From NCBI GenBank assembly GCA_903828145.1, contig CAIKKY010000030.1, positions 1 to 49,657 of the forward strand: a stretch of DNA of 49,657 nucleotides, read 5' to 3'. This document shows, piece after piece, positions 33,645-42,153 of this stretch. The notes under the pieces were generated by a model, which was given only the letters and a program-made list of their open reading frames with translations, was not told the DNA's origin and made no database searches. The stretch's first letter is position 1. Each line of letters begins with the position of its first letter. Source of the DNA: an uncultured Hyphomicrobiales bacterium (GTDB lineage: Bacteria; Pseudomonadota; Alphaproteobacteria; Rhizobiales; Devosiaceae). The position numbers and the translations under genes were made by a program.

Positions 33645-34523
33645 ATGCGTCGAAATCGGGTAACAGAATATGCTACGGCAGCGGTGCTGGTTGCGCCGTT
33701 CGTGGCGATCTTCGGATGGATGTTCATCTATCCCACGATCCAGATGGTCTTCCTCAGCTTCACCAACGCTCCGCTCATCGGCAACGGTGTGTGGGTCGGT
33801 TTCGAAAACTACATCCGCATGTTCCAGGATCGCATCTTCTGGAATGCGGTGTGGAATACGTCCTATTTCGTTCTGCTCACCGTGGTGCCCGGCACAGCCA
33901 TTGCGCTCGCTATCGCGCTGATGGTGACGCGGCTCAAAGGTCGGACACAGAGCCTGATCCTCGCGGCATTTTTCCTGCCCTACGTCCTGCCGATCACCGT
34001 GGTCTATCTGATCTGGGATTGGCTCACGAATTTCCAGTTTGGCCTGATCCAGTATGTGATCGAACCGATCATGGGGAAACGCATCAATATCTGGCGCACC
34101 ATTCCCTGGTTCATGCCGTCGGCGGCCATCCTCACGATCTGGTGGACCAACGGGTTCTCGATCCTGCTGTTCCTGGCTGGCCTCCGCAACATTCCGCGCG
34201 ATCTCTACGAAGCGGCGGCGCTCGACAACGCGTCGCGCTGGCAGATGTTCCGCTCCATCACCTGGCCGCTGCTGTGGCCGGTCACGGTGCTGTGCCTCAC
34301 CATCCAGCTCATTCTGCAGCTCAAGATCTTTGATCAGGTCTACCTGTTCGCCCAGGGCGGTCGCACCCAGGCCACCATGGTGCTGGTGCAATATATCTAC
34401 GAACAGGCCTTCCAGAAAAACTCGGGCGGCTACGCGGCAACCATCTCGGTCGCGCTCTTCGTCATCGTCGTTATCTTCTCGGTGCTGCAGTACCAGGTGC
34501 TGCGCGTAAGGGGTGAAAAATGA
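33645..34523 (+). CDS. sugar ABC transporter permease (MalF/UgpA type)
   Basis: 292 residues from ATG 33645, with GGCGGGGG upstream; an open extension to 33591 covers the hairpin and is ignored. Six membrane segments are visible, with the EAA loop as LRNIPRDLYEAAALDNASRWQ followed by ITWPLLWPV. This is the CUT1 inner-membrane subunit that contacts the ATPase. Its stop overlaps the next permease start (ATGA). Confidence 0.92.
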   Translation: MRRNRVTEYATAAVLVAPFVAIFGWMFIYPTIQMVFLSFTNAPLIGNGVWVGFENYIRMFQDRIFWNAVWNTSYFVLLTVVPGTAIALAIALMVTRLKGRTQSLILAAFFLPYVLPITVVYLIWDWLTNFQFGLIQYVIEPIMGKRINIWRTIPWFMPSAAILTIWWTNGFSILLFLAGLRNIPRDLYEAAALDNASRWQMFRSITWPLLWPVTVLCLTIQLILQLKIFDQVYLFAQGGRTQATMVLVQYIYEQAFQKNSGGYAATISVALFVIVVIFSVLQYQVLRVRGEK

Positions 34524-35404
34524 GCACGGTAAACGCAACAGCAGCTCCAGCGGCGCGCACCAGCGTGCGGTCGCGTGGGCAAACGACCAGCCTCGGCACC
34601 AAGCTCATCACGGCCCTCACCGTCGTTGTCGCGGCCATCTGGTTCTTCCCGCTCTACTGGGCCATAGTCACCAGCCTCAAGACCGACGAAGAAACCGTCC
34701 GCGCCGGTCTGCGGCTTCTGCCCGAAGAGCCCACGCTCAAGGGCTATCTCTTCGTCATCCAGAATTCTGATCTGCCGATCTGGTACATGAATTCGGTCAT
34801 CACCTCGGTCATCATCACCATTGTCTCGGTGCTGATGTCGGCCGGGGCCGGCTACGCCATTTCGCAGCTGAAGTTCCCCGGACGCCAGATCCTGTGGACG
34901 CTGATCCTCGCCAGCTTCATGGTGCCGGTCTCGGCGCTGATCGTGAACCACTTCATCATCATTGCCGGTGTGAAACTGCTCAACACCCATCTCGGCATCA
35001 TTCTGCCGATGCTGATCACCCCCGTCACGGTGATTGTGTACAAGCAGTTCTTTGACTCGGTGCCGCGCGAATATCGCGAGGCCGCCGTGATCGACAATGC
35101 CAATGAATTCCAGATGCTGTTCCGCATCTTCCTGCCCATGAACTGGGGTGTGACCACCGCTTTGGCGATCATCACCTTCATCGGGGCGTGGAACTCGTTC
35201 CTCTGGCCGTTCCTGGCGGCGCAGAACGAAAAGATGATGACGGTCACGGTTGGCATTACCGCGGTGCAGGATTCCTACGGCGTGGCCTTTGCCCGCGTAT
35301 TGGCCGGCGCCGTTCTGGCGGGGCTGCCGGTGGCGCTCGCTTACCTGCTGTTCCAGAAGCGGGTGACGCAGGCCATTACGCTCTCGGCCGGTATCAAGGG
35401 CTGA
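34520..35404 (+). CDS. sugar ABC transporter permease (MalG/UgpE type)
   Basis: 294 residues. After a polar 30-residue N-terminus, about six membrane segments follow. The EAA loop reads FFDSVPREYREAAVIDNANEFQ with IFLPMNWGVTTALA after it, and the C-terminal FQKRVTQAITLSAGIKG is the usual MalG-type end. It pairs with the preceding permease. The gene ends just before a strong terminator. Confidence 0.92.
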   Translation: MSTVNATAAPAARTSVRSRGQTTSLGTKLITALTVVVAAIWFFPLYWAIVTSLKTDEETVRAGLRLLPEEPTLKGYLFVIQNSDLPIWYMNSVITSVIITIVSVLMSAGAGYAISQLKFPGRQILWTLILASFMVPVSALIVNHFIIIAGVKLLNTHLGIILPMLITPVTVIVYKQFFDSVPREYREAAVIDNANEFQMLFRIFLPMNWGVTTALAIITFIGAWNSFLWPFLAAQNEKMMTVTVGITAVQDSYGVAFARVLAGAVLAGLPVALAYLLFQKRVTQAITLSAGIKG

Positions 35405-35426
35405 CGAACCTATCTCGCGGATTTCA

Positions 35427-35462
35427 CGAGCCTCGGGCCTCGGCCCGGGGCTCGCATTTTTT
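35427..35462 (+). terminator. strong intrinsic terminator of the sugar ABC operon
   Basis: CGAGCCTCGGGC (35427-35438) pairs with GCCCGGGGCTCG (35443-35454), twelve pairs with one G-U, over a CTCG loop. It is followed by CATTTTTT. It also separates the operon from the convergent AraC-type gene. Confidence 0.88.
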
Positions 35463-35471
35463 GGGGCCGAC

Positions 35472-36335
35472 CTAACCGGCGGCAACCGCTTGCTTGCGGA
35501 AATCCCCGGGCGACAGCCCAACATGGCGGCGGAAGGCCTTGGCGAAGTAATTGCCGTTCTGAAAGCCCGCCGCTGCCGCAATGGCCACGACGGAAAGATC
35601 AGTTGCCGTCAGCAGGCGGCTCGCGTGTTCCATGCGTTCGGTGAATACGAAATCCGAAGGGCTGAGCCCCAGTTCGGCAGCAAACCGCCGCACGAAATGC
35701 GCCCGGCTCAACCCGGCAATCTCCGCCAGCCGATCCACCCCCAGCGGTTCAGCCAGATGGTCCGCCACATAGTCGCATACCCGCGCCAGAGGCGGCGCGA
35801 TGGTGCTCGCAACCGGAGCGGTGCCGAACGCGCCATCATAGAGCGCCATCAGCGCCTGATACGCCCGCGCTGAAACCGCGCCCGCAGCCGGGTCCGCCGT
35901 TGCAACCAGATCGAGGCAGGCCCCGGCCAGATGGTCCACCGTATCGGCGGCCGGCGTCAGCACGGGCCCCTTGAGATCGATAACGGCCCGGATGATCCGC
36001 AGCGCCTCGCGCCCATTGAAGGCAATCCAGAAATATTCCCAGGTCTGCCCGCGCGCCAGCCAGTAGCGGTTGGCGTGCGGAAAGCTGAGCACCAGCGTCG
36101 AGCCGGGCAGCAACTTGTGCCGCGTGCCTTCGAAATCCAGTTCGCCCCGGCCCGCAATTGTATGTTGGATGAGCACAAACGGAGCCGCGCCGCGCTTCAG
36201 GCCCTCCCAGGTGTACACTTCATTGGCGCGCCGCTCGAACCCTGCGCCCACCGGCATGACATGGAGCCCCAGAGGCCCGCGTGGCGGCGCAATGGCCCGC
36301 ACCCGGTGGCCATGAGTGATCAAGGCGCTGAGCAT
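35472..36335 (-). CDS. AraC-family transcriptional regulator
   Basis: 287 residues. The N-terminal ~160 residues are a cupin-like sugar-sensing domain (VLIQHTIAGRGELDFEG, LLPGSTLVLSFPHANRYWL, WEYFWIAFNG). The C-terminal ~100 residues hold two helix-turn-helices: VDRLAEIAGLSRAHFVRRFAAELG and the AraC signature LSVVAIAAAAGFQNGNYFAKAFRRHVGLSPGDFR-type run. It is divergent from the GH4 gene, 87 bases away, and most likely activates it and the nearby importer. The sensed ligand is probably a pentose or galactoside. Confidence 0.92.
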   Translation of the reverse strand: MLSALITHGHRVRAIAPPRGPLGLHVMPVGAGFERRANEVYTWEGLKRGAAPFVLIQHTIAGRGELDFEGTRHKLLPGSTLVLSFPHANRYWLARGQTWEYFWIAFNGREALRIIRAVIDLKGPVLTPAADTVDHLAGACLDLVATADPAAGAVSARAYQALMALYDGAFGTAPVASTIAPPLARVCDYVADHLAEPLGVDRLAEIAGLSRAHFVRRFAAELGLSPSDFVFTERMEHASRLLTATDLSVVAIAAAAGFQNGNYFAKAFRRHVGLSPGDFRKQAVAAG

Positions 36336-36422
36336 GAAATTACCCGGTTTCGCATGAGTTTCCTCTACACCGCCGCGTCCTGTCGCGCTAGACGGGAGTC
36401 TCAGTCAACGAGGGGAAAACGC

Positions 36423-37877
36423 ATGTCCTTCAAGGTCGCCATCATCGGCGCGGGTTCAGTCGGCTTCACCAAGACCCTGATCTCCGATCTGCTCAAGGTG
36501 CCGGAGTTCGCCAACGTGCACTTCGCACTGTCCGACATCAACCCGCACAATCTTGAGATGATCAAGGAGATCATCGACGAGATCGTCAGCGTGAATAAGC
36601 TCCCGGCCAAGGTTTCGGCCACCACCAACCGCCGCGAGGCGATCACCGGCGCGCGCTACATCATGAGCTGCGTGCGGGTGGGCGGACTCGAGGCCTTCGC
36701 GACCGACGTGAACATCCCGCTCAAATATGGTGTTGACCAGTGTGTGGGCGATACCATCTGCGCCGGTGGCATCCTCTATGGTCAGCGCAACATCCCGGTG
36801 ATCCTCGATTTCTGCAAGGACATCCGCGAGGTGGCAGAGCCCGGCGCGCTGTTCCTCAACTACGCCAACCCGATGGCCATGAACACCTGGGCCGCGCTTG
36901 AATATGGTGGCGTCAATACGGTGGGCCTCTGCCACGGCGTGCAGCACGGCGCCCATCAGATCGCGCAGGTTCTGGGTGTTGAGGACAAAGACCTCGATTA
37001 CGTCTGCTCGGGCATCAACCACCAGACCTGGTATATTGATGTGCGGGCCAAGGGCCGCAAAATCGAGAAGGACGAGCTGATCGCCGCCTTCGAGCGTCAC
37101 CCGGTCTATTCGCAGCAGGAAAAGGTGCGCATCGACGTTCTGAAGCGCTTCGGCGTCTATTCCACCGAGAGCAACGGCCACCTGTCGGAATATTTGCCCT
37201 GGTATCGGAAGCGCCCCGAAGAGATCAACCGCTGGATCGATATGAGCGACTGGATCCACGGCGAGACCGGCGGCTACCTCCGCTACTCAACGGAACGCCG
37301 CAACTGGTTTGAAACCGACTTCCCGGTGTTCAAGGCCGAGGCCGCCAAACCGCTGAGTGCCTATAAGCGCACCACCGAGCACGCGAGCTATATCATTGAG
37401 GCGCTTGAAACCGGCCGCGTCTATCGCGGGCATTTCAACGTGCGCAACAATGGCATTATCCGCAACCTGCCGGATGACGCCATCATCGAAAGCCCCGGCT
37501 TTGTCGATCGCTTTGGCATCAACATGGTCGAAGGCGTCACGCTCCCCACCGCGTGCGCGGCTACCTGCTCGGTGTCCGTCTCGGTGCAGCGCATGAGCGT
37601 TGAGGCCGCCATGAGCGGTGATATCGATATGCTGAAGCTTGCCGTGCTGCACGATCCGCTGGTCGGCGCCATCTGCACGCCCGATGAAGTCTGGCAGATG
37701 GTCGATGAAATGGTCGTGGCGCAGGCCCAGTGGCTGCCGCAATACGCCGCTGCCGTGCCCGCTGCCAAGGAACGGCTCAAGACCCCCAAGGTCAAGACCC
37801 GCGACTGGGATGGTGCCGCCCGCAAAACCGTGCGCTCGGTTGAAGAGCTGCGCGAAATGAAGGGTGCGCATCACTGA
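36423..37877 (+). CDS. GH4 family glycosidase, alpha-galactosidase (MelA) type
   Basis: 484 residues from ATG 36423, after GAGGGGAAAA. The in-frame extension to 35931 lies over the AraC gene and is rejected. The NAD-binding Rossmann start is IIGAGSVGFT (7-16). The metal-binding motif is CHGVQHG (C170, H171), and SGINHQTWY provides H200. GH4 enzymes oxidise C3 of the sugar with bound NAD and need Mn2+ for elimination. The CH-x-V-Q form matches MelA-like alpha-galactosidases more than the phospho-glucosidases, but galacturonide or glucuronide activity cannot be excluded. It is cytoplasmic. Confidence 0.85.
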   Translation: MSFKVAIIGAGSVGFTKTLISDLLKVPEFANVHFALSDINPHNLEMIKEIIDEIVSVNKLPAKVSATTNRREAITGARYIMSCVRVGGLEAFATDVNIPLKYGVDQCVGDTICAGGILYGQRNIPVILDFCKDIREVAEPGALFLNYANPMAMNTWAALEYGGVNTVGLCHGVQHGAHQIAQVLGVEDKDLDYVCSGINHQTWYIDVRAKGRKIEKDELIAAFERHPVYSQQEKVRIDVLKRFGVYSTESNGHLSEYLPWYRKRPEEINRWIDMSDWIHGETGGYLRYSTERRNWFETDFPVFKAEAAKPLSAYKRTTEHASYIIEALETGRVYRGHFNVRNNGIIRNLPDDAIIESPGFVDRFGINMVEGVTLPTACAATCSVSVSVQRMSVEAAMSGDIDMLKLAVLHDPLVGAICTPDEVWQMVDEMVVAQAQWLPQYAAAVPAAKERLKTPKVKTRDWDGAARKTVRSVEELREMKGAHH

Positions 37878-37905
37878 TCCACTTCATGTCCTCCCGATGT
37901 GAGGC

Positions 37906-37939
37906 GGGCATCGGGCTTTGGCCCGGTGCCCTTTTTGTT
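37906..37939 (+). terminator. intrinsic terminator after the GH4 gene
   Basis: GGGCATCGGGC (37906-37916) pairs with GCCCGGTGCCC (37921-37931), with one U-G pair, over a TTTG loop, and is followed by TTTTTGTTT. The PLP enzyme gene therefore probably has its own promoter in 37940-38030. Confidence 0.88.
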
Positions 37940-38030
37940 TCGTGCATTAAACCATGCGGCAAAAGCCGGGCATGGCCTTGCCAAGCGCCGGGCGCTGGGG
38001 CGAAGTGACGCCAGCATTTCGGAGCCCCCC

Positions 38031-39086
38031 ATGACGAAGACCCTCGACGATATCGATACCCCGGCCGTCCTCATCGACGTGGACAAGGTAGAGCGCAATT
38101 TACAGCGCGCGCAGGACCATGCCGATAAGGAGGGCTTCAAACTCCGTCCGCATATCAAAACCCACAAGCTGCCCTATTGGGCCAAGCGCCAGCTTGCGCT
38201 TGGGGCCGTGGGCATCACGGTGCAAAAACTTGGTGAGGCCGAAGTCTTTGCCGATGCCGGGATCACCGACCTGTTCATGCCCTACAACATTGTGGGTCCG
38301 CTCAAGCTGAAGCGCCTCAAGGCGCTGAATGCGCGCGTCACGCTGTCGGTCACAGCGGATTCGCCCGATACGGTTTCGGGCTATGCGGCAAGCTTCAGCG
38401 CCGATCAGCCGCTGACCGTGCTGGTTGAATGCGATACCGGCGGCGGTCGCTGCGGCGTGCAGACCCCGGCGCAGGCGCTCGCACTGGCCCGCCAGATCAT
38501 CGCCGCCCCTGGTCTGCGCTTTGGCGGGTTGATGACCTACGCAGCCCCCGGCGGCTTTGATGGCGCGAACAGCTGGATGACCGGCGCGCTCCAGCTGTTC
38601 AACGAGGCCGGCATCGCCGTGCCGCGCGTAACAGGCGGCAATACGCCAGAAATCTGGGCCAAGGGCGGCGGCCCGCTCACCGAGCGGCGGCCCGGCACCT
38701 ATATCTACAACGACCGCTATCAGGTGAAAGTCGGCGCTGCGACGCTGGACGATTGCGCGCTGACGGTCATGGCCACTGTGGTGAGCCGTCCCACAGCCAC
38801 GCGCTTCGTGATAGACGCGGGCTCGAAGGCGCTGACCTCGGACCTCTTGGGCATGGAAGGCTACGGCCTGATTGCCGGGACCGATCTTGTGGTCAAGGCG
38901 CTGTCGGAAGAGCATGGCGTGGTTGAAATGCCCGCCGCGTCCGATTGGCCGCGCGTCGGCACGCGCCTTCGCATCGTGCCCAATCATTGCTGCCCGGTCA
39001 CCAACCTGTTTGATGAGGTGAACTTCATCAAGGGCGAGACCGTGGTGGATACCCTCGCGGTGGCCGCGCGCGGCAAGGTGGCCTGA
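38031..39086 (+). CDS. D-threonine aldolase/D-serine dehydratase-like PLP enzyme
   Basis: 351 residues from ATG 38031 (MTKTLDDIDTPAVLIDVDKV). Fold-type III (alanine-racemase-like barrel) is shown by LRPHIKTHK (39-46), whose Lys holds PLP, VLVECDTGGGRCGVQ, and the C-terminal PNHCCPVTNL. In that block, H319 and C321 match the metal-binding His-x-Cys of D-threonine aldolases and zinc D-serine dehydratases. The enzyme probably cleaves or dehydrates a D-beta-hydroxy amino acid. Its link to the sugar genes is unclear, and it is bounded by terminators on both sides. Confidence 0.82.
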   Translation: MTKTLDDIDTPAVLIDVDKVERNLQRAQDHADKEGFKLRPHIKTHKLPYWAKRQLALGAVGITVQKLGEAEVFADAGITDLFMPYNIVGPLKLKRLKALNARVTLSVTADSPDTVSGYAASFSADQPLTVLVECDTGGGRCGVQTPAQALALARQIIAAPGLRFGGLMTYAAPGGFDGANSWMTGALQLFNEAGIAVPRVTGGNTPEIWAKGGGPLTERRPGTYIYNDRYQVKVGAATLDDCALTVMATVVSRPTATRFVIDAGSKALTSDLLGMEGYGLIAGTDLVVKALSEEHGVVEMPAASDWPRVGTRLRIVPNHCCPVTNLFDEVNFIKGETVVDTLAVAARGKVA

Positions 39087-39106
39087 CACCCCACCCCATC
39101 CTTAAA

Positions 39107-39142
39107 AAGCAAAGAGGCGGGAGTGATCCCGCCTCTTCTTTA
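39107..39142. terminator. bidirectional intrinsic terminator
   Basis: AAGAGGCGGGA (39112-39122) pairs perfectly with TCCCGCCTCTT (39127-39137) over a GTGA loop. T-rich bases follow on the plus strand (CTTTAT) and the minus strand (TGCTTTTTAAG). It lies between two convergent operons and can serve both. Confidence 0.88.
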
Positions 39143-39159
39143 TCCAGATCGACCAGCGC

Positions 39160-40134
39160 TTAGAGCTTGTCGGTGATCTCGGTGGTGAAGGCGCCTTCCG
39201 GCTTGGTCTTGATGATCTTCTGATCCAGCAGGGCCTTTTCGGTGCGGGCATAGGCATCCATGTTGAGCTTGAAGTCGGTCGCATCGACCAGCTTCGCAAC
39301 TTCGCTCATCATGTAGGTCTGGTGGGCCAGCGTCTGGGCACCCGACTCGTCATTGTCGATCACGATCTGGGCAGCCTCATCGGGATGCTCGATCGCGTAC
39401 TGCCAGCCCTTCTGCGAAGCGCGGACGAAGCGGACCATCTTGTCGGCAAACGCCGGGTCGGCAAGCTTGTCGCCCATGGCATAGAGCCCGTCTTCAAGCA
39501 GGTCATTGCCCATCTCGGAGTAGTTGAACACCACGAGCTTATCGAGCGTGAACCCGGCATCAATCGCCTGGCCCAGTTCGTTATAGGTCATGACCGAGAT
39601 ACAATCCGCCTGCTTCTGCACCAGCGGCTGCACGTCGAACGACTGCTTCAGCACATTCACGCCATCGGCGCCGCCTTCAGTCGGGATGCCCAGCTTGTTC
39701 ATCCACGCAAAGAACGGGTATTCATTGCCGAAGAACCAGACGCCGAGCGTATGGCCCTTGAAGTCGGCTTCGGTCTGAACCGGGCCATCCTTCGGGCAGA
39801 TCATCAACAGGCCGGACTTCTTGAACGGCTGGGCAATGTTCACGAGGGGCACGCCCTGCTCGCGAGCGGCCAGCGCGCCACCCATCCAGTCAACGATCAC
39901 GTCGGCGCCGCCGCCGGCAATCACCTGCTCCGGGGCAATGTCGGGGCCACCGGCCTTGATGGTGATGTCGATGCCTTCATCGGTGAAGAAGCCCTTGTCC
40001 TTGGCCACAAAGTAGCCAGCGAACTGAGCCTGCGTCACCCACTTGAGCTGCAGCGTTACCGCATCACCGGCAAAGCTGGCGGTTGCGCCAAGCGCCAGGG
40101 CGCCCGCAACCAATCCTACGAGAAGTTTCTTCAT
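39160..40134 (-). CDS. NMT1/THI5-type ABC transporter substrate-binding protein
   Basis: 324 residues from ATG 40134, with GAGGGAACG upstream on the minus strand; an extension to 40212 is ignored. Signal peptide: MKKLLVGLVAGALALGATASFA. The mature start LQLKWVTQAQFAGYFVAKDKGFF and the IAGGGADVIVDWMGGALAAREQG block are typical of THI5/NMT1-like proteins that bind pyrimidine-like rings. Being the last gene of a run with dihydropyrimidinase, it most likely binds a pyrimidine, a dihydropyrimidine or a hydantoin-like ring. Confidence 0.85.
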   Translation of the reverse strand: MKKLLVGLVAGALALGATASFAGDAVTLQLKWVTQAQFAGYFVAKDKGFFTDEGIDITIKAGGPDIAPEQVIAGGGADVIVDWMGGALAAREQGVPLVNIAQPFKKSGLLMICPKDGPVQTEADFKGHTLGVWFFGNEYPFFAWMNKLGIPTEGGADGVNVLKQSFDVQPLVQKQADCISVMTYNELGQAIDAGFTLDKLVVFNYSEMGNDLLEDGLYAMGDKLADPAFADKMVRFVRASQKGWQYAIEHPDEAAQIVIDNDESGAQTLAHQTYMMSEVAKLVDATDFKLNMDAYARTEKALLDQKIIKTKPEGAFTTEITDKL

Positions 40135-40156
40135 TCGCTCGTTCCCTCTTGTTCTG

Positions 40157-41272
40157 TTAGGCCCGTCCACCGCGGACGGACGGATGCCAGAAGGTGACGG
40201 CACGTTCCACAATTGCCACCACCCAGTAGAAAGCAGAACCCGCTAACGCCGCCACGGCGATTTCTGCCCAGACCATCTCGACATTCAGCTTCCCGATCTC
40301 AGACGAGATGCGGAAACCCATGCCGACGATGGGCGTCCCAAAGAATTCGGCCACAATTGCCCCAATGAGCGCAAGGGTCGAATTGATCTTCAATGCATTG
40401 AATATGAACGGCGCCGCTGCCGGTAGCCGCAGTTTGATGAGGCTGGGCCAATAACCGGCGGCATAAGTCTGCATCAGGTCGCGCTCCATGCGGCCCGCGA
40501 CATTGAGCCCGGCCACGGTATTCACCAGCATGGGGAAGAACGTCATGATCACGACCACGGCGGCTTTCGACGGCCAATCGAACCCGAACCACATCACCAT
40601 GATCGGCGCGATACCAATGAGCGGCAGTGCCGACACGAAATTGCCGAGCGGCAGCAGCCCGCGCTTCAGGAACGGCGACCGGTCGATGGCCACCGCCACG
40701 ATGAACCCGAACCCGCACCCGAGCGCGTAGCCGATCAGCACGGACTTGAGGAACGTCTGCTGGAAATCGGCAATGAGCTTGGGGATATTCTCAATGAAGG
40801 AGCTGAAAATCCCTGAAGGCGATGGCAGCAGCACCTTGGGCACCTGCCCGCCGCGTGTCACGGCTTCCCAGGCGACAAGGATGGTGATGCCGAAAACTAT
40901 CGGGATCAGCACGCCGACGCGGCTCGATATCCCTTTGCGGGTAATGGCGCCGGCGAGCCGTTCGGCAAAGACCCAGGCAAAGAGCCAGCTGGCGACGAGG
41001 GTCAGCCAGAAGCCCGGCCCGGCCTGCTCGAGAGTGGGTAGGGTGGCGAGCAGCCCGGCCGCTCCGAGCGCGGCGAGGATGAGATCGGCCTCAATCCGTA
41101 ACGCCCAGCGGAACCGCACGAGGCTGAGAACCGCGAGCAGCGCAAAGCCGGCCACCAGCGGAAACTCGGTGATCGGCAGAGTGCCGCCCTCAGTCGCGCC
41201 AAAGGGCACGACCAGCACAAGCCCGGCCACGAGGGCAGCAAGGGCAGCGAGCGTGCGTTGTACAAGACTCAT
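40157..41272 (-). CDS. ABC transporter permease with extra N-terminal membrane domain
   Basis: 371 residues, about 110 more than usual for this class. Residues 1-110 hold about four hydrophobic helices with no recognised motif. From ~120 the normal binding-protein-dependent permease follows, with six helices and the loop DLMQTYAAGYWPSLIKLRLPAAAPFIFNALK as the ATPase contact. It is of the SsuC/TauC type used with NMT1-like binding proteins. Its start overlaps the preceding permease stop by four bases. Confidence 0.85.
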   Translation of the reverse strand: MSLVQRTLAALAALVAGLVLVVPFGATEGGTLPITEFPLVAGFALLAVLSLVRFRWALRIEADLILAALGAAGLLATLPTLEQAGPGFWLTLVASWLFAWVFAERLAGAITRKGISSRVGVLIPIVFGITILVAWEAVTRGGQVPKVLLPSPSGIFSSFIENIPKLIADFQQTFLKSVLIGYALGCGFGFIVAVAIDRSPFLKRGLLPLGNFVSALPLIGIAPIMVMWFGFDWPSKAAVVVIMTFFPMLVNTVAGLNVAGRMERDLMQTYAAGYWPSLIKLRLPAAAPFIFNALKINSTLALIGAIVAEFFGTPIVGMGFRISSEIGKLNVEMVWAEIAVAALAGSAFYWVVAIVERAVTFWHPSVRGGRA

Positions 41273-42153
41273 GCGCGCACCCCCAAAAGCCGATTGGTCA
41301 CGCGTTCGGCAAAGCCTACTGACGCGATGAGCGCCCCGGCAAGCAGGGCCGCTGCCATCAGCGCCGCCCAGATCTGGATGGTCTGCCCATAATAGGACCC
41401 GGCAAGGAGCCGGGCGCCGATGCCGCTGCCCCCGCCTGCCGGCAGTTCGCCCACGATGGCGCCGACAAGGCTCGCGGCGACCCCCACCTTCATCGAGGTG
41501 AACAGAAACGGCAGCGCCGTGGGCCAGCGGACCTTGAAAAACACCTGCACGCGCGAGGCGTTGTAGGTACGCATCAGATCAAGCTGGAGGGCTTCCGGGC
41601 TGCGGAAGCCCGTCACCATGCCGACAACCACCGGGAAAAAACTGAGATAGGTCGAAATAAGCGCCTTGGGCACGAGCCCGCTGATGCCAACGGCGTTCAG
41701 CACCACGATCACCATGGGCGCAATCGCGAGGATCGGCACCGTCTGGCTGGCAATGATCCACGGCATCAGCGAGCGGTCCATCGCCGCATTGTGCACGATG
41801 AAGACCGCAAGCCCGATGCCGAACAGCGTACCAATGGCGAAACCCAGAAGCGTCGCCGACAGCGTGATCCAGCCATGATAGACGAGGCTCTTCTTGCTGG
41901 TTACGGCCTGCTGCACCGTGTTTTTCCAGAATTCGGCCAGCACCTGATGCGGGGCGGGCAGAATCGGCTTCTCCTGGCTCAGCACATCGGAAAGCTGCTG
42001 CGAAAAGCTGACGCCCGTCGTGCCCGCGCGCTGATAGCTGTCGGACTGGATACCCCAGTTCATGCCCACGGCGCCCAGATACCAGAGGACGATCAGCGCC
42101 GCGACGACGGCGAGGATCGGGCCGATATTGCTTTGCCGCTGTGCCGAAATCAT
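41269..42153 (-). CDS. ABC transporter permease (SsuC/TauC type)
   Basis: 294 residues. One N-terminal helix is followed by a ~60-residue periplasmic stretch (WGIQSDSYQRAGTT...EKPILPAPHQVLAEFWKN) and then the six-helix permease core with LDLMRTYNASRVQVFFKVRWPTALPFLFT as the coupling loop. Overlaps of four bases with both the ATPase and the next permease show one operon. With the other permease it would form a heterodimeric channel. Confidence 0.88.
   Translation of the reverse strand: MISAQRQSNIGPILAVVAALIVLWYLGAVGMNWGIQSDSYQRAGTTGVSFSQQLSDVLSQEKPILPAPHQVLAEFWKNTVQQAVTSKKSLVYHGWITLSATLLGFAIGTLFGIGLAVFIVHNAAMDRSLMPWIIASQTVPILAIAPMVIVVLNAVGISGLVPKALISTYLSFFPVVVGMVTGFRSPEALQLDLMRTYNASRVQVFFKVRWPTALPFLFTSMKVGVAASLVGAIVGELPAGGGSGIGARLLAGSYYGQTIQIWAALMAAALLAGALIASVGFAERVTNRLLGVRA

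Noticed and set aside
35931-36422. N-terminal extension of the GH4 protein
   Set aside because: It lies over the AraC gene on the opposite strand. The conserved Rossmann start begins right after ATG 36423, which has its own ribosome binding site.
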